From positions 752,923 to 816,922 of the forward strand of contig VWZF01002623.1 of assembly GCA_013396755.1 (NCBI GenBank): 64,000 nt of DNA, written 5' to 3'. The notes below the pieces were generated by a model. That model ran no database searches. It saw only the letters and a list, made by a program, of their open reading frames with translations, and was not told the DNA's origin. Within the stretch, counting starts at the first letter, position 1. Each line of letters begins with the position of its first letter. A program made the position numbers and the translations under genes. Source of the stretch: Sclerurus mexicanus. Lineage: Eukaryota > Chordata > Aves > Passeriformes > Furnariidae. This document shows, one piece after another, positions 1-13,000 of the stretch.

Positions 1-3000
1 AACAACAATAGGGAATTCAATAGGCACACCATCACCTTATGGGAAAAATTCTTCATGCAGCAACTCATTGAGAATTTTAATTCTCTGAAGAGCTACTATA
101 ATGTATGAGGAACTTCAAGAGAGTAATTTGAGTCATTTTAGTAGTCTCTTAGCTTTGTTTACCATCCCAAAACCCCACCTGGAATCTACCCTTCCTGACT
201 TATTTGAGTTAGGAGAAGATTCTGATGAGTTGTCTTTATGGCTATTATACAGTCTCACCTTGGAGTGCAGTACAGGCTCACTGGGAAAGATTTAGGTGAG
301 CACTCAAAGACACTGCAGATAGCACAGGAGGTGTCCATGTCTACTGTTATCTAGAAACATTGCATTGGGTTATTTTCCATCTTCTCTACCTCATCTTTTA
401 CTGGTTGGGAAAGGAGCCATATCTTTTACTTCTAAATATAATTAATTCTCAAAACGTATTTCTTTATTGCACCCATTGCACAGTCAGAGTTGACAACAAA
501 AAGATATAGTGTGAGTTTGTGTGGGGAGGGGGCTTGTCCCCTGTCTTTAAAGATGTATACTGTCTCCCAGGTTTTTTATAATTACTAAGGACTTCCCAAA
601 TGTATATTTGATCACAATTTCAAAAAGGTACACATATATTTTTAAAGAAAGACAATTCTGTAAAAAGTATGTTTTTTTTCAGAAGAATCAACAAGAGGCT
701 TTAACCTTTAAAAAGAATCATCTAGTACAAATATGGCTTACACAAAATGAAATAGACTTTTTTACTTTTAAAATTCTGATGGAAGCTAATAGTTCCTTTT
801 AGACTAATATTTAAAAAATAATTGTTAATTACTGAAGCTTTTGTAAAAAAACACCCAAAAACCGATTCTCTGTTTACATGGGCAAAATATGTTATGAAAT
901 AAATATCACTATTTTAGTCCACTATTTCCAATGCCATAATGAGGGTATTAACAACAGATTCTTTTTTATAGGGACAAACAAAAGCTATCTAAGGACAATA
1001 TATCCTCATGACTTCGTGCAGTTTGAGGAGTCTGGAAAATATCTTCTTAAAAGTGCTTTTTCCATGATCCATATGTACAACTTCCCATGGAAGTTAGGTA
1101 CATCTTTACATTTGAAATAAAACCCCAACAGTATTCTAGTGTTACACATTAGAAAAACACAAGAGAAAATAAAGTTTGCGTTAGGAGAAAATAAATTTCA
1201 TATGTGTTGCCTGTATGGATTTTCCTGTAATTTTTACATAATACTTCTTATTTTTATGGTTTAATGCATAGAGAGTGGGCATTACTGGCAAATGTGTCTA
1301 TGTATAGACCTTGCAACAGTTTAGCTGATATTTTGAGAAACATCAAGAATTAGCACAGGTTAAAAAAGAGCTGGTCACTCCTTTAAAAATAAATAAAGAG
1401 CACCACATTGATTAGGCATCGAGTAAAAGTGGCCAGTGCTTTTCAGATCATCACAAAGGTCACATAATTTTGAAAGCTGCTGAAGACTGCTGTAAGAAAT
1501 GAAGACAAAAAATGAGGGAAAAGAGCAGACAGGGAAGCACCAGTTGACTGGCAGCAGTTCATGCACGAACGTGAAATGCTATAGTGAAATACAGACTAAA
1601 ACGTGAAGCTCTGTAGCATTCCAGATTGTGTTGTTAAATAATGCAATCAAGACTTGTCACTTGGATCATCTCACACTGACTACATCTCCTGCCTACTTAA
1701 TTTTTCATGACATTTTTTCTTTACCCTGTGTAGTAAGGAGAGTTCATTTTTCAACTTGGGGAGGGCAGAGCAGAAGGGCCCACAAGAACTCCTGCTCCTC
1801 ATTTTGAAACACACCAACAAGCAGAGCAGCTGCAGTGCTGTGACCCTCCATGAAATGAAAATAATCTTTCAGATACAATTTTAGTGGTCTTCACTGCACA
1901 GCTAGCTAGGCAAGTCAACACCTTCATCACCTCTGTTAGTGCAGGATGTAGTCAGCCAACTATTGTATTTCATTTCCCTAAAATGTTCCAGGAAACCTAA
2001 ACCAATGGTTTATAATTAATTAGTTGGGGTGGTGTTTTTGCTTTGTTTTTTTAGTTTGCTTGTTTGTTTTGATTATTACAAACTTCAAAATATAAAACTG
2101 TTTTAAATCCCAGTAGATCCTGAGTTATTTCTTTTGGTATGTATTTCATTTTGGTGAACTTAGTCCTCTACAATAAAAGAAATCTGTAAACCTGATTTGT
2201 CCCAACTAATTTCCTCTGCCACCTGTGATATTTTTTTCCACGTAGATGAGCGCTCAAATTTAAAAAGCAAGCTTGAATTCTTTTATAATCCCTTCCGAAT
2301 ACATTTAAGATCTTATTAGGATATAGATAAAAGGCATGATATAAAAAATCTTCAAGGCCTAATGGTGGCTGACCCACAGCAATTGGTTTATTTGCTTCTC
2401 AGTGCTGGTCAGGGCACTACATTCTGAAAGCCCACTGCAGGTGAAGAAAGAGGGAGAGGTCCCTCTTTCTAAGCACGGCTGTCACCTTGACTAGACGGAT
2501 GTAGCATTCTCACATATGGGAATAGCATTCCTGAGTAGGTACCTGAAGACTCAAGCTATGGGACTTTGGCTTGATAATCACAAATTGTGGAACTCGTTTT
2601 CCTCGACGTGGAGTGCACAGAGCAGGAAAAGGAGTTGTACTTCTGGAGTTACTCTTGGCAACTAAGAAAAAGCAGCCAGCAACGCCAGGCATCCAAATAG
2701 CAGGATGGAGACATACAATGTCAGGGATTTCCCTTTTCCTTACATCTATTTAGGTTCCTCCTATAGTGTTACAACAAGGCTGTGCCTTTACCCAGCAATG
2801 CTTTTCCATTGGAAAGCCAAGTGGTCTTCCATTTTCTATGGAAAACAGAATAAACCCAGTGAGCACAGCACAGCTCACTGAGATGTTCTGAGGTTTGATA
2901 TTGCTGCCACGGAGCTGGCCGCTGGTTATTCAGAACAACTTTCCTATTTTTAATCTAATAGCAAGAAAAGGGAAGACTGAGGTCCTGTAAGCCAGTGAGG

Positions 3001-5822
3001 AGCTCATCTTTAAATTAATTTTAAATTTAATCAGAATATTTCTGCAATAGATGCAATATACATTTAGAGTTTAGAACACTCACACAATAAAGTCTTAAAC
3101 ACAGAAGAGTAGACTTTCAACAATATACAAACGTTACGTGAACTAAATTTTACAAAAATAACAACACATGGCATGAGGGGGAACACACATTTAGTGACTA
3201 TTCAAAAAAGTATTTGGCTACCCTACAGAACTAGTAGGAAGAGAAATTTAGGGTTAAAAGCTTACACAGCACAGTAAACACTATTTAAACTGAGATTTTT
3301 CCCAGGGAACAACACGTCAAGTCATCTGAAACTGTCTGGGACAAAACTAACAAACAAGGGAGGGAAAAATCCCAGACTGATAGAGATGAAATAATTTATT
3401 CATCTCTATTGGCATTACTATGGAGAACACTGTCTCTGTGGCTCCTCTGAAACTTGGCCAAGTTCTCTGGGGGTAATACAGAATACTGTCAGCCCTAGCT
3501 TGAGATCACCATCTGAAAGCACACTGTATTTTAGTTACTATTCAAAGCAGTAAACTTGGAAAGGATTTGCACTGTGACAGTAATGACTACAATATAAAAG
3601 TTGAGCTGTAAGTTTCCCACATTACAGGTGGTTATTTCAAGTGGACAATATTGTCCTTACAAAGCTGTGCACTTTGCTCACGTTCAAATGGCATTACACA
3701 GGCTTTAGTAGAATACTTTAGGTAAGGTGAATGACCAAAGAAAGGATTAGCTTAACCAGTGTTGACGCAAGGAAAAGCCAACAGGCCATCATATCACTTA
3801 TCAGAATGTTTTTTGCATGCATTCTGAGAGTCTGTCACACCAACCACTGGAAACTGCTAGACAAATATCTGGGGGAAAAAATAATAGTAAGAAACCAGTC
3901 TAAAACCTTTATAAATTTGATGTTTGTAGCACTGTAAAGCTTTATGGACATTGATTTTTAGCTCTTTATGGTACTACGCAAGAAAAGTTTAACTAGCCTG
4001 CTCACTCCAGAGATACGTATGGATTTAAGAACAAAAGCTTTCAAACTGCCTCTTTCTGGGCCAGATGTGACACAGAATTGTCAAATTTGTGTTTAATACA
4101 GAGCTTATTTGTCCTTCCACATAAAAACACAACATTAAGTATCACAAGATTAAGTGCCAAGTCTTGAAGAAAGATCTTGACTGTGTCAAAGCCAAGATCC
4201 TGTCAAGGCAAGCTATCTGAAACAGAGGAGAAAGAAGCATGGATACACAGTATAGCAGCAGAAACAAAGGCAGGACAGGGTCCAAAATGAATAAAGAACA
4301 GTCTAACAATTCAGCCATAATATAAGTCACTTAATTTAACTGCATATGTAAACACTTCATGTCAGCAACCTGCTTACTCTCATGCCAAATCTTGTTCATG
4401 CTCAAAACATGCATTTTAAAACAAAACTGATAGCTACAGAATCTGTATTTAAAAAAAAAAAAAACAGCAATTTTTATCTCAATTTATTTCAGAATTATGC
4501 CTCTTCTATTCAGTTAACTTGAATTTCATTAACTCCAGTTAAATGTTCCGTATTAACAAAATACACTGGAACTTAACAGCTTGAATAGTCTCACACACGA
4601 GTTCTCCCTACTTCACTAAGTTGTACCTATCCTGATGATACGCAAGATTTGGTCTTAAACAAGTTTTACTTTCTGATTTTTGAACACAGCCCTTGATTAA
4701 TCTTCCCTTTATGAATAATTTGTACGGCTACCATCTTCCAATAACAATATATTCAGAAGAGACATCTGATAAAAATCAACACTACAGGGTAAGGGGTTTA
4801 GAGAAATAACTTTAAATGTCATCAGAGAAAAAATATATTTCTCCAAGCATTTGCTCCTCTCATATTATAACTAATATAAACAATATACTGTTTCATCAAA
4901 CACAACTGAAAAATAATTCAGTGGAAGAAAAGAAGATATAATGCATCTCAAATTATCCATATCACAGTACTTTATCAATTTTTTTATTATGTTATTTCAT
5001 TGCATTTTATTACATGGTCAAAAAGCACTTGAGCATTAATTTTCTTATTTTATGCTTGCTGATGTACAGCTGGGTAAAGCAACAGCACATCCCAAAAGAG
5101 AGTAATTAAACATGCACAGCAGAAGCCAGCAACACTTACCTGCCATTCTTAGGCTATATTGTATCATGCAAAAAAACCAAAAAGCAGAAATACAGACAAT
5201 ATGTGAACCTTCTGTAACACTTGGCATTGATCAGCCAAGCTACAGGTCTCTTTTCAAAACCGATTTTATATTTATACACTCTGAGATCCCCTTTTAAGAA
5301 GGAATGAGGTTATATTTCAGTGCCAAATCAAATAAGGTTCACATATACACCTTTAATGTGATGATGCTGGAGCTATGAATAGCTGTTTTGAGCAAATCTG
5401 TATATGCAGCATTATTAAGTGGCACACTGGAAGTGACGAGAATCAGGTTTCATTTTCAGTCCTTCCTTTAAGGTGCACGTATCTCCCTGCAATTTCAGTA
5501 TGTCTTCAAATAATTCCAATTCCTTTTAAAGTTTTGATTAAAAGCAGGCAGAATTTTAGTGTAAAAAACAAGAACCATATCAGGTTTCAACAGTACAATA
5601 TAATTTGAAAGCCCTCTCTGAAATAACGATTTTACATTTTAGAACCTGAGGATATTTTAGAACAAGTTACTGCTTTATATCAAAGTTGGCTGAACAATTA
5701 TCCATAGCTCAGGCATACAAAGCAGTTAGAAGGGATGGTAAAATGAGAACATACATTTAGTACATGACAAATGCAGTCTACTGCAGGCAAAGAGTAATAG
5801 ATATATAAAATCATCTTCTCAC
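1..5822 (-). other. CYRIB: CYRIB intron downstream of the first coding exons (left edge open)
   Basis: This AT-rich stretch lies 3' of the paired start exons on the transcribed minus strand. I looked for the next CYRIB coding exon, which should encode residues starting around N-A-Q-P-T, and did not find it, so it lies left of the window. Short open frames here (for example near 1375-1566, 2168-2377, 2510-2692, 4142-4330) show no family resemblance and no paired splice sites. There is a T/G-rich low-complexity patch near 2025-2075 and an A-run at about 4449-4464. I see no recognisable mobile element. Confidence 0.6.
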
Positions 5823-5895
5823 TTTCAAAATCAAGGAAAAAATTTGGCCCCTGCTCAAGGTCTGTGCATGTCAAAACTTTTAGAAGGTTCCCCAT
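5823..5895 (-). CDS. CYRIB: CYRIB alternative first coding exon, MGNLL form (partial CDS)
   Basis: Seen: a 24-codon coding piece plus one nucleotide, starting MGNLLKVLTC and ending NFFLDFE, inside an exon spanning 5823-5905. The 10-nt leader precedes an ATG with A at -3 and G at +4. The acceptor (AG at 5907-5906) has a pyrimidine-rich tract, and the donor reads GTGAGA from 5822. The exon ends in phase 1. Known: this is the N-terminus I recall for CYRIB/FAM49B, a DUF1394 protein of about 320 residues that binds active Rac1 and restrains the Scar/WAVE complex at the plasma membrane. Gly2 is the known N-myristoylation site. Inferred: Cys10 may be a second lipidation site, absent from the partner exon at 6937-7009. 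The rest of the CDS lies left of the window. The identification rests on recall of the sequence, not a database search. Confidence 0.9.
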
Positions 5896-5905
5896 GTTAA
5901 GGTAC

Positions 5906-6936
5906 CTGCCAAGACAAGAATGAGAGAAAAGAAAATTTTCTTTTTATAAGAAGGAACAGCCCAAATGCAGTTGATTGAAGCAGTGGGGAAAAGAAGACCA
6001 GAGAGTTCCATCAGGCATGAACCCGTCCTTCAGGCTGCGACCCTGGTGGGTGAAGGGAGACCCCCACACCTCGAGGATGTACAGCTGGCGATCCCAGCAA
6101 TGCTGCTTTCCTGCAAGAAGTGACCATGTCACCAACATCTTCACAGCTGCCCCTTCAGCAAAGGGCAGAATCCAACCAAAGGCTTTGCCAGTGACTAGTT
6201 CTGTCCCAGAACACCCTAGCACCAGTGTCCTGAGCAGGAGTACTGCCTTCAGGGCCAAGTACCACATTTACAAGCATTAGCCATGCTACAGATTTTTACC
6301 TGATGGGACAACAGAAGGAAAGAGCTTTTGTTTTATCAGCCCTTATAATTTTGTCAGAAAGCCATCATAGATCATCAAGATCACATCAATAGATGTTACT
6401 TCAGCGTGCAGAAAATGCTAACACAGGTACGCCACAGATCTTTTACATAAGGTGCCTAAAACATCTGTGAAGCTCAGACAGTTTCACTTGTGACTTTTGG
6501 ATGTTGAAAATGCACATTAACTACATGATGAATGACCAAAGCAGGATCAGGAATGATTTAGCACTCACTCTTGTCTAAGAGAGGATTATAGTGAACAACT
6601 GCTCGGCACAGATTACTATGGCATACTGACAGAATTTTCCATTTCATGATTACTTGATTTGCAAGCAGATGGATGAACATCAGTGACCACAGAGACCCAA
6701 AATGACTAAGCACATGGAAAGAAAATATATACAGCAGCATGATGGTGGCTTGGCTACTACTGGAGGCGGGGAAAAATGAAAAGAAAAAAAAAAAGGGGGA
6801 ACAAAAAAAAAAACACATGCAACTCTTTCAAATTTCAGATTTGCAACTGAGTCCCCTGGCCTTCACTGCGGCAGGTATAAGCAACCCTACTGTTACCATC
6901 TGAAACGCACCAGCTGTGAAGGGCTGAGAGACTTAC
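5906..6936 (-). other. CYRIB: Spacer between the two alternative start exons
   Basis: This 1,031-nt segment separates the paired 83-nt exons. Its left third (about 5944-6280) is GC-richer than its surroundings and stop-free for about 100 codons on both strands (107 codons on minus, 101 on plus). I recognise no protein in either reading. The remainder is ordinary AT-rich intron with an A-rich, purine tract at about 6778-6816. That tract, read on the transcribed strand as a pyrimidine run, lies 3' of the 6937-7019 exon. Confidence 0.6.
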
Positions 6937-7009
6937 TTTCAAAATCCAAGAAAAAATGTGCTGCATTGTGGTCTATGTCCCTGGTTAGCACCTTAATGAG
7001 ATTACCCAT
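6937..7009 (-). CDS. CYRIB: CYRIB alternative first coding exon, MGNLI form (partial CDS)
   Basis: Seen: a second 24-codon-plus-one-nucleotide coding piece, starting MGNLIKVLTR, with D-I-D-H-N-A-A in the middle and ending HFFLDFE. The exon is 6937-7019, again 83 nt with a 10-nt leader. The donor is a perfect GTAAGT (6936-6931). The acceptor AG is at 7021-7020 behind a T-rich run. The ATG has G at -3 and G at +4. By hand, 14 of 24 residues match the 5823-5895 exon and the end phase is the same, so either exon can be joined to the next one. Splicing in both would break the frame, which predicts mutually exclusive use. It keeps Gly2 for myristoylation but has Arg instead of Cys at position 10. 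Its R-acidic-I...HFFLDFE pattern is closer to my memory of the paralogue CYRIA than is the other exon. Confidence 0.85.
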
Positions 7010-7019
7010 GCCAGCAAAC

Positions 7020-10000
7020 CTAAAAATAAAAATGGCAAAATAATTTAGTTCCAATAACCATTTCCTATTTCAAGTACACGCCTGGGGGTCAGTGGAGAAG
7101 GGCTCCCAATTGCGTTTTGTACACTGGACTTGTCAACTTCTGGTGGAAAGCAGAACACATGCACAGTGCATTTCCATGCCCCTTCTTCTCAGGGATCTCA
7201 GGGATTGTTGAAAAAATGGAAAAATTATAAGCTGTGACAAAAATAAAGATTTGATCACTTTTTCATCTTTGTTTAACACATGTAAAGAACATGTGACCTA
7301 TGATGACTGAGCAATTGTTTTGCATAACTGCAGCACCCAGCGTCAAACAAATCCATTATTGCTTAGGACAAAAGCAACCTCAAATGGAACTGGTGTCATC
7401 ATAAGCCTGTTTTTTAACTATCTCTCCATAATCCAAAACAGATTCTGGAAAGTCTCTTAGCAGTAGTCATCTGTGGCCAATGAACGGTTTTCCCATTAAA
7501 TCATGGAGTGACAAGTTAAACACAAGTTAGACTTTTCCAAAACCAGAAGAAAATCAAGTTTCAACAGTTCTTCTTGTGTTTGCTGTCACATCCCAGCTAA
7601 AAGAAATGAAAAGTGGAAGAAAAATAGTTGTTAGATTATTTGAGATCACACAAATTACCAAAACAGTTTCAAATGTTACCAGAGGTTTCAGAAATCAATA
7701 CCTTCAACAGGAATATGCATTTCATAAGGCAGCGTTTTCAAGGATCCTCCCCTGTTTTACAGAGACTGAAAATATACCTAAGAACCACTGCCCTGAAATA
7801 ACAAGAGCTCACTAAAGTGAGCTGCAAGACAAAGAAGGCATCATCCAAAAACCTCATCTCTAATTATTTAAGAATAAGACATCAACAGTCTGACATTTAG
7901 ATTAAAGCATAAGACATAAAAAAACCTCATTTTCAAATTAGTCTAACTATACCAATCTACCAGTATATACTCTTTTTTTCCTGATTTTTACTTCTACTGA
8001 AGACCCATGTTTACCTGGAGGGAGGTAGCGTGACACTAAGAATCATTAATTTATTAGGAATCAAGGAAATGGAAGCAACATGAACTCAAAAATGTCAGGC
8101 AAAACCAATTTTCAGAACTTGTACTGACGGATTTCTTGAATTCCATAAGAAAAACACAACTGGTTTGAGAGTGGAAAAGGCACACCAAGAACAGTACACC
8201 ATCTATTTTTCGGGATCTGCAAGATTGAGCAACTCACACAATCAAAAAAAGCCAGGGAAGAGTGAATTAATCCCAAATTGTTGAAAATTACTCAGTCTTT
8301 GGCCCAACAACTTCTACAGAATGAACAAATGACTGTTAAAAAAAAATCTCTATTTTTATAACAGTGACTTTGAGAGTAACCAAGGGGATCACAGGGGATT
8401 CTGCACACAGAACTTCATCAGCCGAGATATGCTTGCTTTTTCACACCTTCGGCTTTCTCCTTGAAACTCAAGGAAATGCAAGACCTGCTTCCTAAGCATT
8501 TGAACTTAGTTCCTGTAATAACACGTCAGACTTCTGAGCCTGTGATTATTTCAATGAATTTTTAAATTAGGGTGCCCTGTTTAGAGGCTCTTCCTAAAAA
8601 CTAAACCACTAAAATATGTTTCTTCAAAGAGGCAGCTTTTCCAGAACCTTCTATTCCACAGCTTAATAAACCCTTTAATTGCTACATGTGCACCAATGCT
8701 GTATAAACACACAACAGCAGAAGGCAGAGAAAATACTTTTCTGGATCTTGCAAGCATGTTCTGTAACACAGAACTGAATAAGCCACTTTGTATTTCAGCT
8801 TTTTCCAGATCATGAATGCTGTTCTTGTTGGAGAGTGGACAGAGGCATCCTTAAGCAAATATTTTCAAAAGGGCCAATAAAAAGCCAAAAGTAGAAGTTG
8901 CATAATGAAGATCTAGTTTGCAGATTCAGATTTAAAAACCCAACCGCAATCTCAGAACAGTGTATTCCATATTTCAATTCCATCATTAACAAACAAGAAG
9001 CAAACACATGGCAGTGAATAGTGTTAATGGCCTAAAGAGAACTCCTATACCTACAATCACTGCTGTGCTTCAGCTGCACCATCCCCTCCTCCACCAAAAT
9101 ATTTCCCGTATCTCAAAAAATGCCTCTATGTAGGTCTTGCCTTTATTTTTGTATTAACCAGTCTCCTAAGAGTTTACAGGACCATGCATGGGGCTTAAAT
9201 ATTGGATAACATTACCTCTGAAGGTCACAGTAGGGGCATGCTTATAGGGTTGAAACATTTTGAAGCTAAGTTTACAGGAGAGCATATAGCCACTGCAGAA
9301 CAGATTGTTTCATTAAACCCCTACCACCTTCTAAAATGAGTAGGGGGTTGGGGACTTGGTTTTGCAATACAAATATCTTAATCTCTCAGAAAGGCTCTCT
9401 AGGAAGAATACACGGTTTCTTTTCTGGGAGTTAAGTTTAACAAATAAAGAAGCACAACAAAAGATTTGGCATTACAATGGAACAAGTAACATGGTAGTCA
9501 AGCAGAAGACGCAACTGACCTCAAGGTAAAAGCTCCGTGAAGAGCCTCCCTGAGCAAAGGAGAGAAATTGAAGATGATGATAATGGATTAATTCAACTAT
9601 AACAGCAGCAAAATGACAATGCGATACGGAAGTGTATTTCAGTTTACATGAATAGAAAGCTGCAAGAACACTTGTTAGTAAAGGAAGTTCCTAACAGACC
9701 TCTTCCCTTGTGTGTTCAGTGTACTGAAAAAAATCTTGATAAACTTTAGTCACATCAGAGTTTTGCAAACAATATGTGAAATCATATCTGCTTCCTTAGC
9801 AGCAAAACATTCACTGTATATTTAGTTTTTACAGAGTGCATGGAAATCTAGCAGAAGCTGAACAAACAATATTTTTGAAACTTCAATCAAGGTGAACTGT
9901 AAGTTACTCAAGGATCTCAAGCATTCCCTAATACTGGTAGACCTGTGGTGTTTTAAGAACTGTAAAAATGACCATTTCTCCAAGTTGTAATCCCGAAAGA

Positions 10001-13000
10001 CTTTAAAAAGCTTTAAAGAGCTTGAAAACTCAATTTAGACAAATACTGAGAACATATAATTTCTCTAGTGTTTTTTGGGAGGATGCTTTCTCTCAGCTTA
10101 GTACTCAACGTAATGCATGCAAGAGCCAACGGATCAGAATTTACTCTTTCAACAAGGCTAAGTATTGAGCTCTGGAATGGCCTTTTAGAAACAGCTTCCA
10201 TGGTTCCACCTGTGGAACTTCCCAGATACATGGAAGCACCTGCAGGTCAACATGCCATGGCTCTACACTTCTGTATATTATCTCCCTTCACAAGGTAGAG
10301 TTGAGCAGCAAGCAGAGCTGACCTGTTGTACTCAGATAAAAAACTACAGAGGGAAAACTCAAACCTGACCTTTCTGAGAAGCTGCTATGTCAGCAGAATA
10401 CCTGGATCAATCTAGAGTAAAGCAGCCTAGCTCAGAGATACATTAGGCCTCTGACAGCTAAGATAAGGATTTACTAGAGGCTCTTGTTTTGTGCAAGATG
10501 GCTCATCATTTGCATTTCTTCTGGGCCCAAAACATATGAAAGGATCATTACTGGCTCTAATATTAAAGATGATTACAATTTGCATGTAGCATGAGAAGCA
10601 GTCTATAAAACCAGCCACTAGTTACCACAATCTCCACCAACTTCTTCTGCTATTTGATCCCCTGTAAAAGCATCATTAGCATGAAGACTTTGGTAGTTCT
10701 ATGAATTACCTTGGCAATGAACCACCAGAGTGGCATACCCAGTCAGTATTACTTTACCAAGTACTCCTCCAATTTCCTGAAAAGTCCGCAACTTTAGCTG
10801 AATTAAGTAAAATTCCTGGTTTACAAAGTCAGATGTGGTTCCATTTATGTAGCTCTAACATTGAGCTACCACTGCCTAGTCAGGGACATCTCCCAGCACT
10901 AACTGCATCCTTCTTGAGCATGTTGCCACATCAATCAGCCCCAGTTCAAGAAAGACTTAAGTCTGTATGAAGATCAAAGGCAACAGCAAACACTGCTACT
11001 GACTTCAATGTCCTGCAGCTGGGCTTTGTCTGGGAGCCAAATACCTGGTTCAGAACACTGACTGGAGGTGATTTCTGTGGCCCCTAATACATCTTTTGAC
11101 CCACCACTCTTCCAGCACAATTGGAACAAAATCCACACTGAAGCTGTAATCCTCATCAAGAAGAATTCTGCATATTGCAATCACTAACATAAAATATTCA
11201 CATGTCCAGCCTTAGATACACTTTAGATCACTACCTATTTGTTCTTTCACAGCTTCAGAATTGTCAGCCTCTGTCCAATTTGATTTGCTATTCTCATTTC
11301 AGAATATAGTACTCTTCAAAACCTGCAAAGCAGTTTTTCTCCCAAGGGTCTTATTGGTTTTAAGATTTTATAGTGTCCAGAGACAACTCATTAGGTAAAC
11401 TAACAGCCTAGGACTCCGTAAAAGCACACATTACACCACTGAAGTTTTCTCTTACCACAAATCCAACATCGTAAAATCAGAGCAGAACAAAAACACTAGT
11501 TTCTGTCCAAAAACTGACTGTCCCTGCGAGGCTGCTTAGAATCCCTGCTGGCATGCTCTGTATTCCACCACAATACTCAAGCCACGTGGAGCAGGTTATG
11601 AGAAATCGGAGCACGAGCCAAGAACATGGTTTAAACTTGACCTACTTGCAGATGAAGACATACGGAATGCCACATTTGATTAGAATGATTCGGCCCATTA
11701 CAGCCTTATGGGGTTGTATGATGTTGCGTGTACTGTCATGATCAGACAAGCGGAAAGCAAAGGCATATTTTCAAAACAAGTCTTGCACGCATGCCCTTCC
11801 TGCTGAAAACATCCCTGACACATTTCAGTTCTCCCTCACCCCTCCAGGCTAAGCCCAGGGGAAATATAATAGAAACACATGATGCAAGTAAATTCACCTG
11901 AGCACTAAAGAGATTTCCCCCCTCCACACCTGAGAGAAAAACTGTACATGAACAAGGATTTTGCTGGTGATTGGTGAGCAGCCGGAGAACTTACTCTCAT
12001 TAAGGGCAAAATACTACAAAGGCATTCCTAAGTGATACTTTTTATTTTATTTGGTTTTATTGCAAAAACAGTAAGCTTTCAAACTAGTTTTAAAAAAAAT
12101 CAGATAGATAAAAAAGATAGATAAAAAAATGTGTGACCACTGAAAAAAGCCTGTTTCAAGAAAACATCAGCTCACCTTTTGGAAAAAGGTATTCCCAGTA
12201 CTGACATCCAGAGTATGAAAACTTTACTCCATGAAAACTGGGTATTCATGGCTCTGGAGTCGAGCGCAGGAAGTTAAGCACAACACTACATGGAAAGCAC
12301 ATCTAATGAAAAACCACTTTTCCCAGGATTTGAGTTTTAAATTTTCATTTAATCATGTAAGTGTGGCATAAATCTCCAATTCAAGAGATGCTTTGGTAAA
12401 AAAAGTGAAAAGCATTCATAGCATTATAACATTATAGTGAAATACTACAGTGTTAGAACACAGAGTTCCTATATAAACAAAACCCTCGCTGAACATATCC
12501 CTATACTACTTTTCCAGAAGGATAATCCTATCAGCCTGGCAATTGTTTCATGGCTTACTGCACATTTTCTGCCTACAGTATCTGGCCATGAACAGGGAGA
12601 AGAAAAAAAAAATAAAAAAAATACAAGAGGCAGTGAAAAAGTGGCTGCCCACATCAGCTGAATCCAAGGCAGCCCTTAGCAACACACAGCATCACAGAGC
12701 CAGCAGCCTATGGGATCCAGCAGCACTTTCTCTCCCCATGAAGCAGTTAAGCTTCCCAACCAGTGAGAATGTATCTGCCCTCAACCTTAAAGAGACTGCT
12801 GCAGAGATGGAAACAGGATTGCAAAATACACTGCAAGAATCACTCTTTTCAGAGAGATATAACATTTTCCCTGGATACAAACATGTTTTATTCTGGTCTA
12901 AGGCACATTTGCTTGTCTTCTGAATATTGCTAGAGACGCAGAGATGCCTTCTGACACATTCTAATTCCTACTGCTGATATTAGTGGTGTTTAAAGCAATA

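Noticed and set aside
5045..5227. A minus-strand open frame crossing a GTAAGT-like donor near 5135, considered as a downstream CYRIB exon.
   Set aside because: The translation does not resemble CYRIB residues after the first exon, and no good acceptor is seen.
10940..10960. A short CAGTTCAAGAAAGACT motif like part of a CR1 3' region.
   Set aside because: Only about 16 bases match and no neighbouring CR1 sequence follows.
12543..12923. The longest open frame in the window (126 codons, plus strand).
   Set aside because: It runs through an A-rich low-complexity tract, shows no domain or signal, and has no supporting splice sites or promoter.
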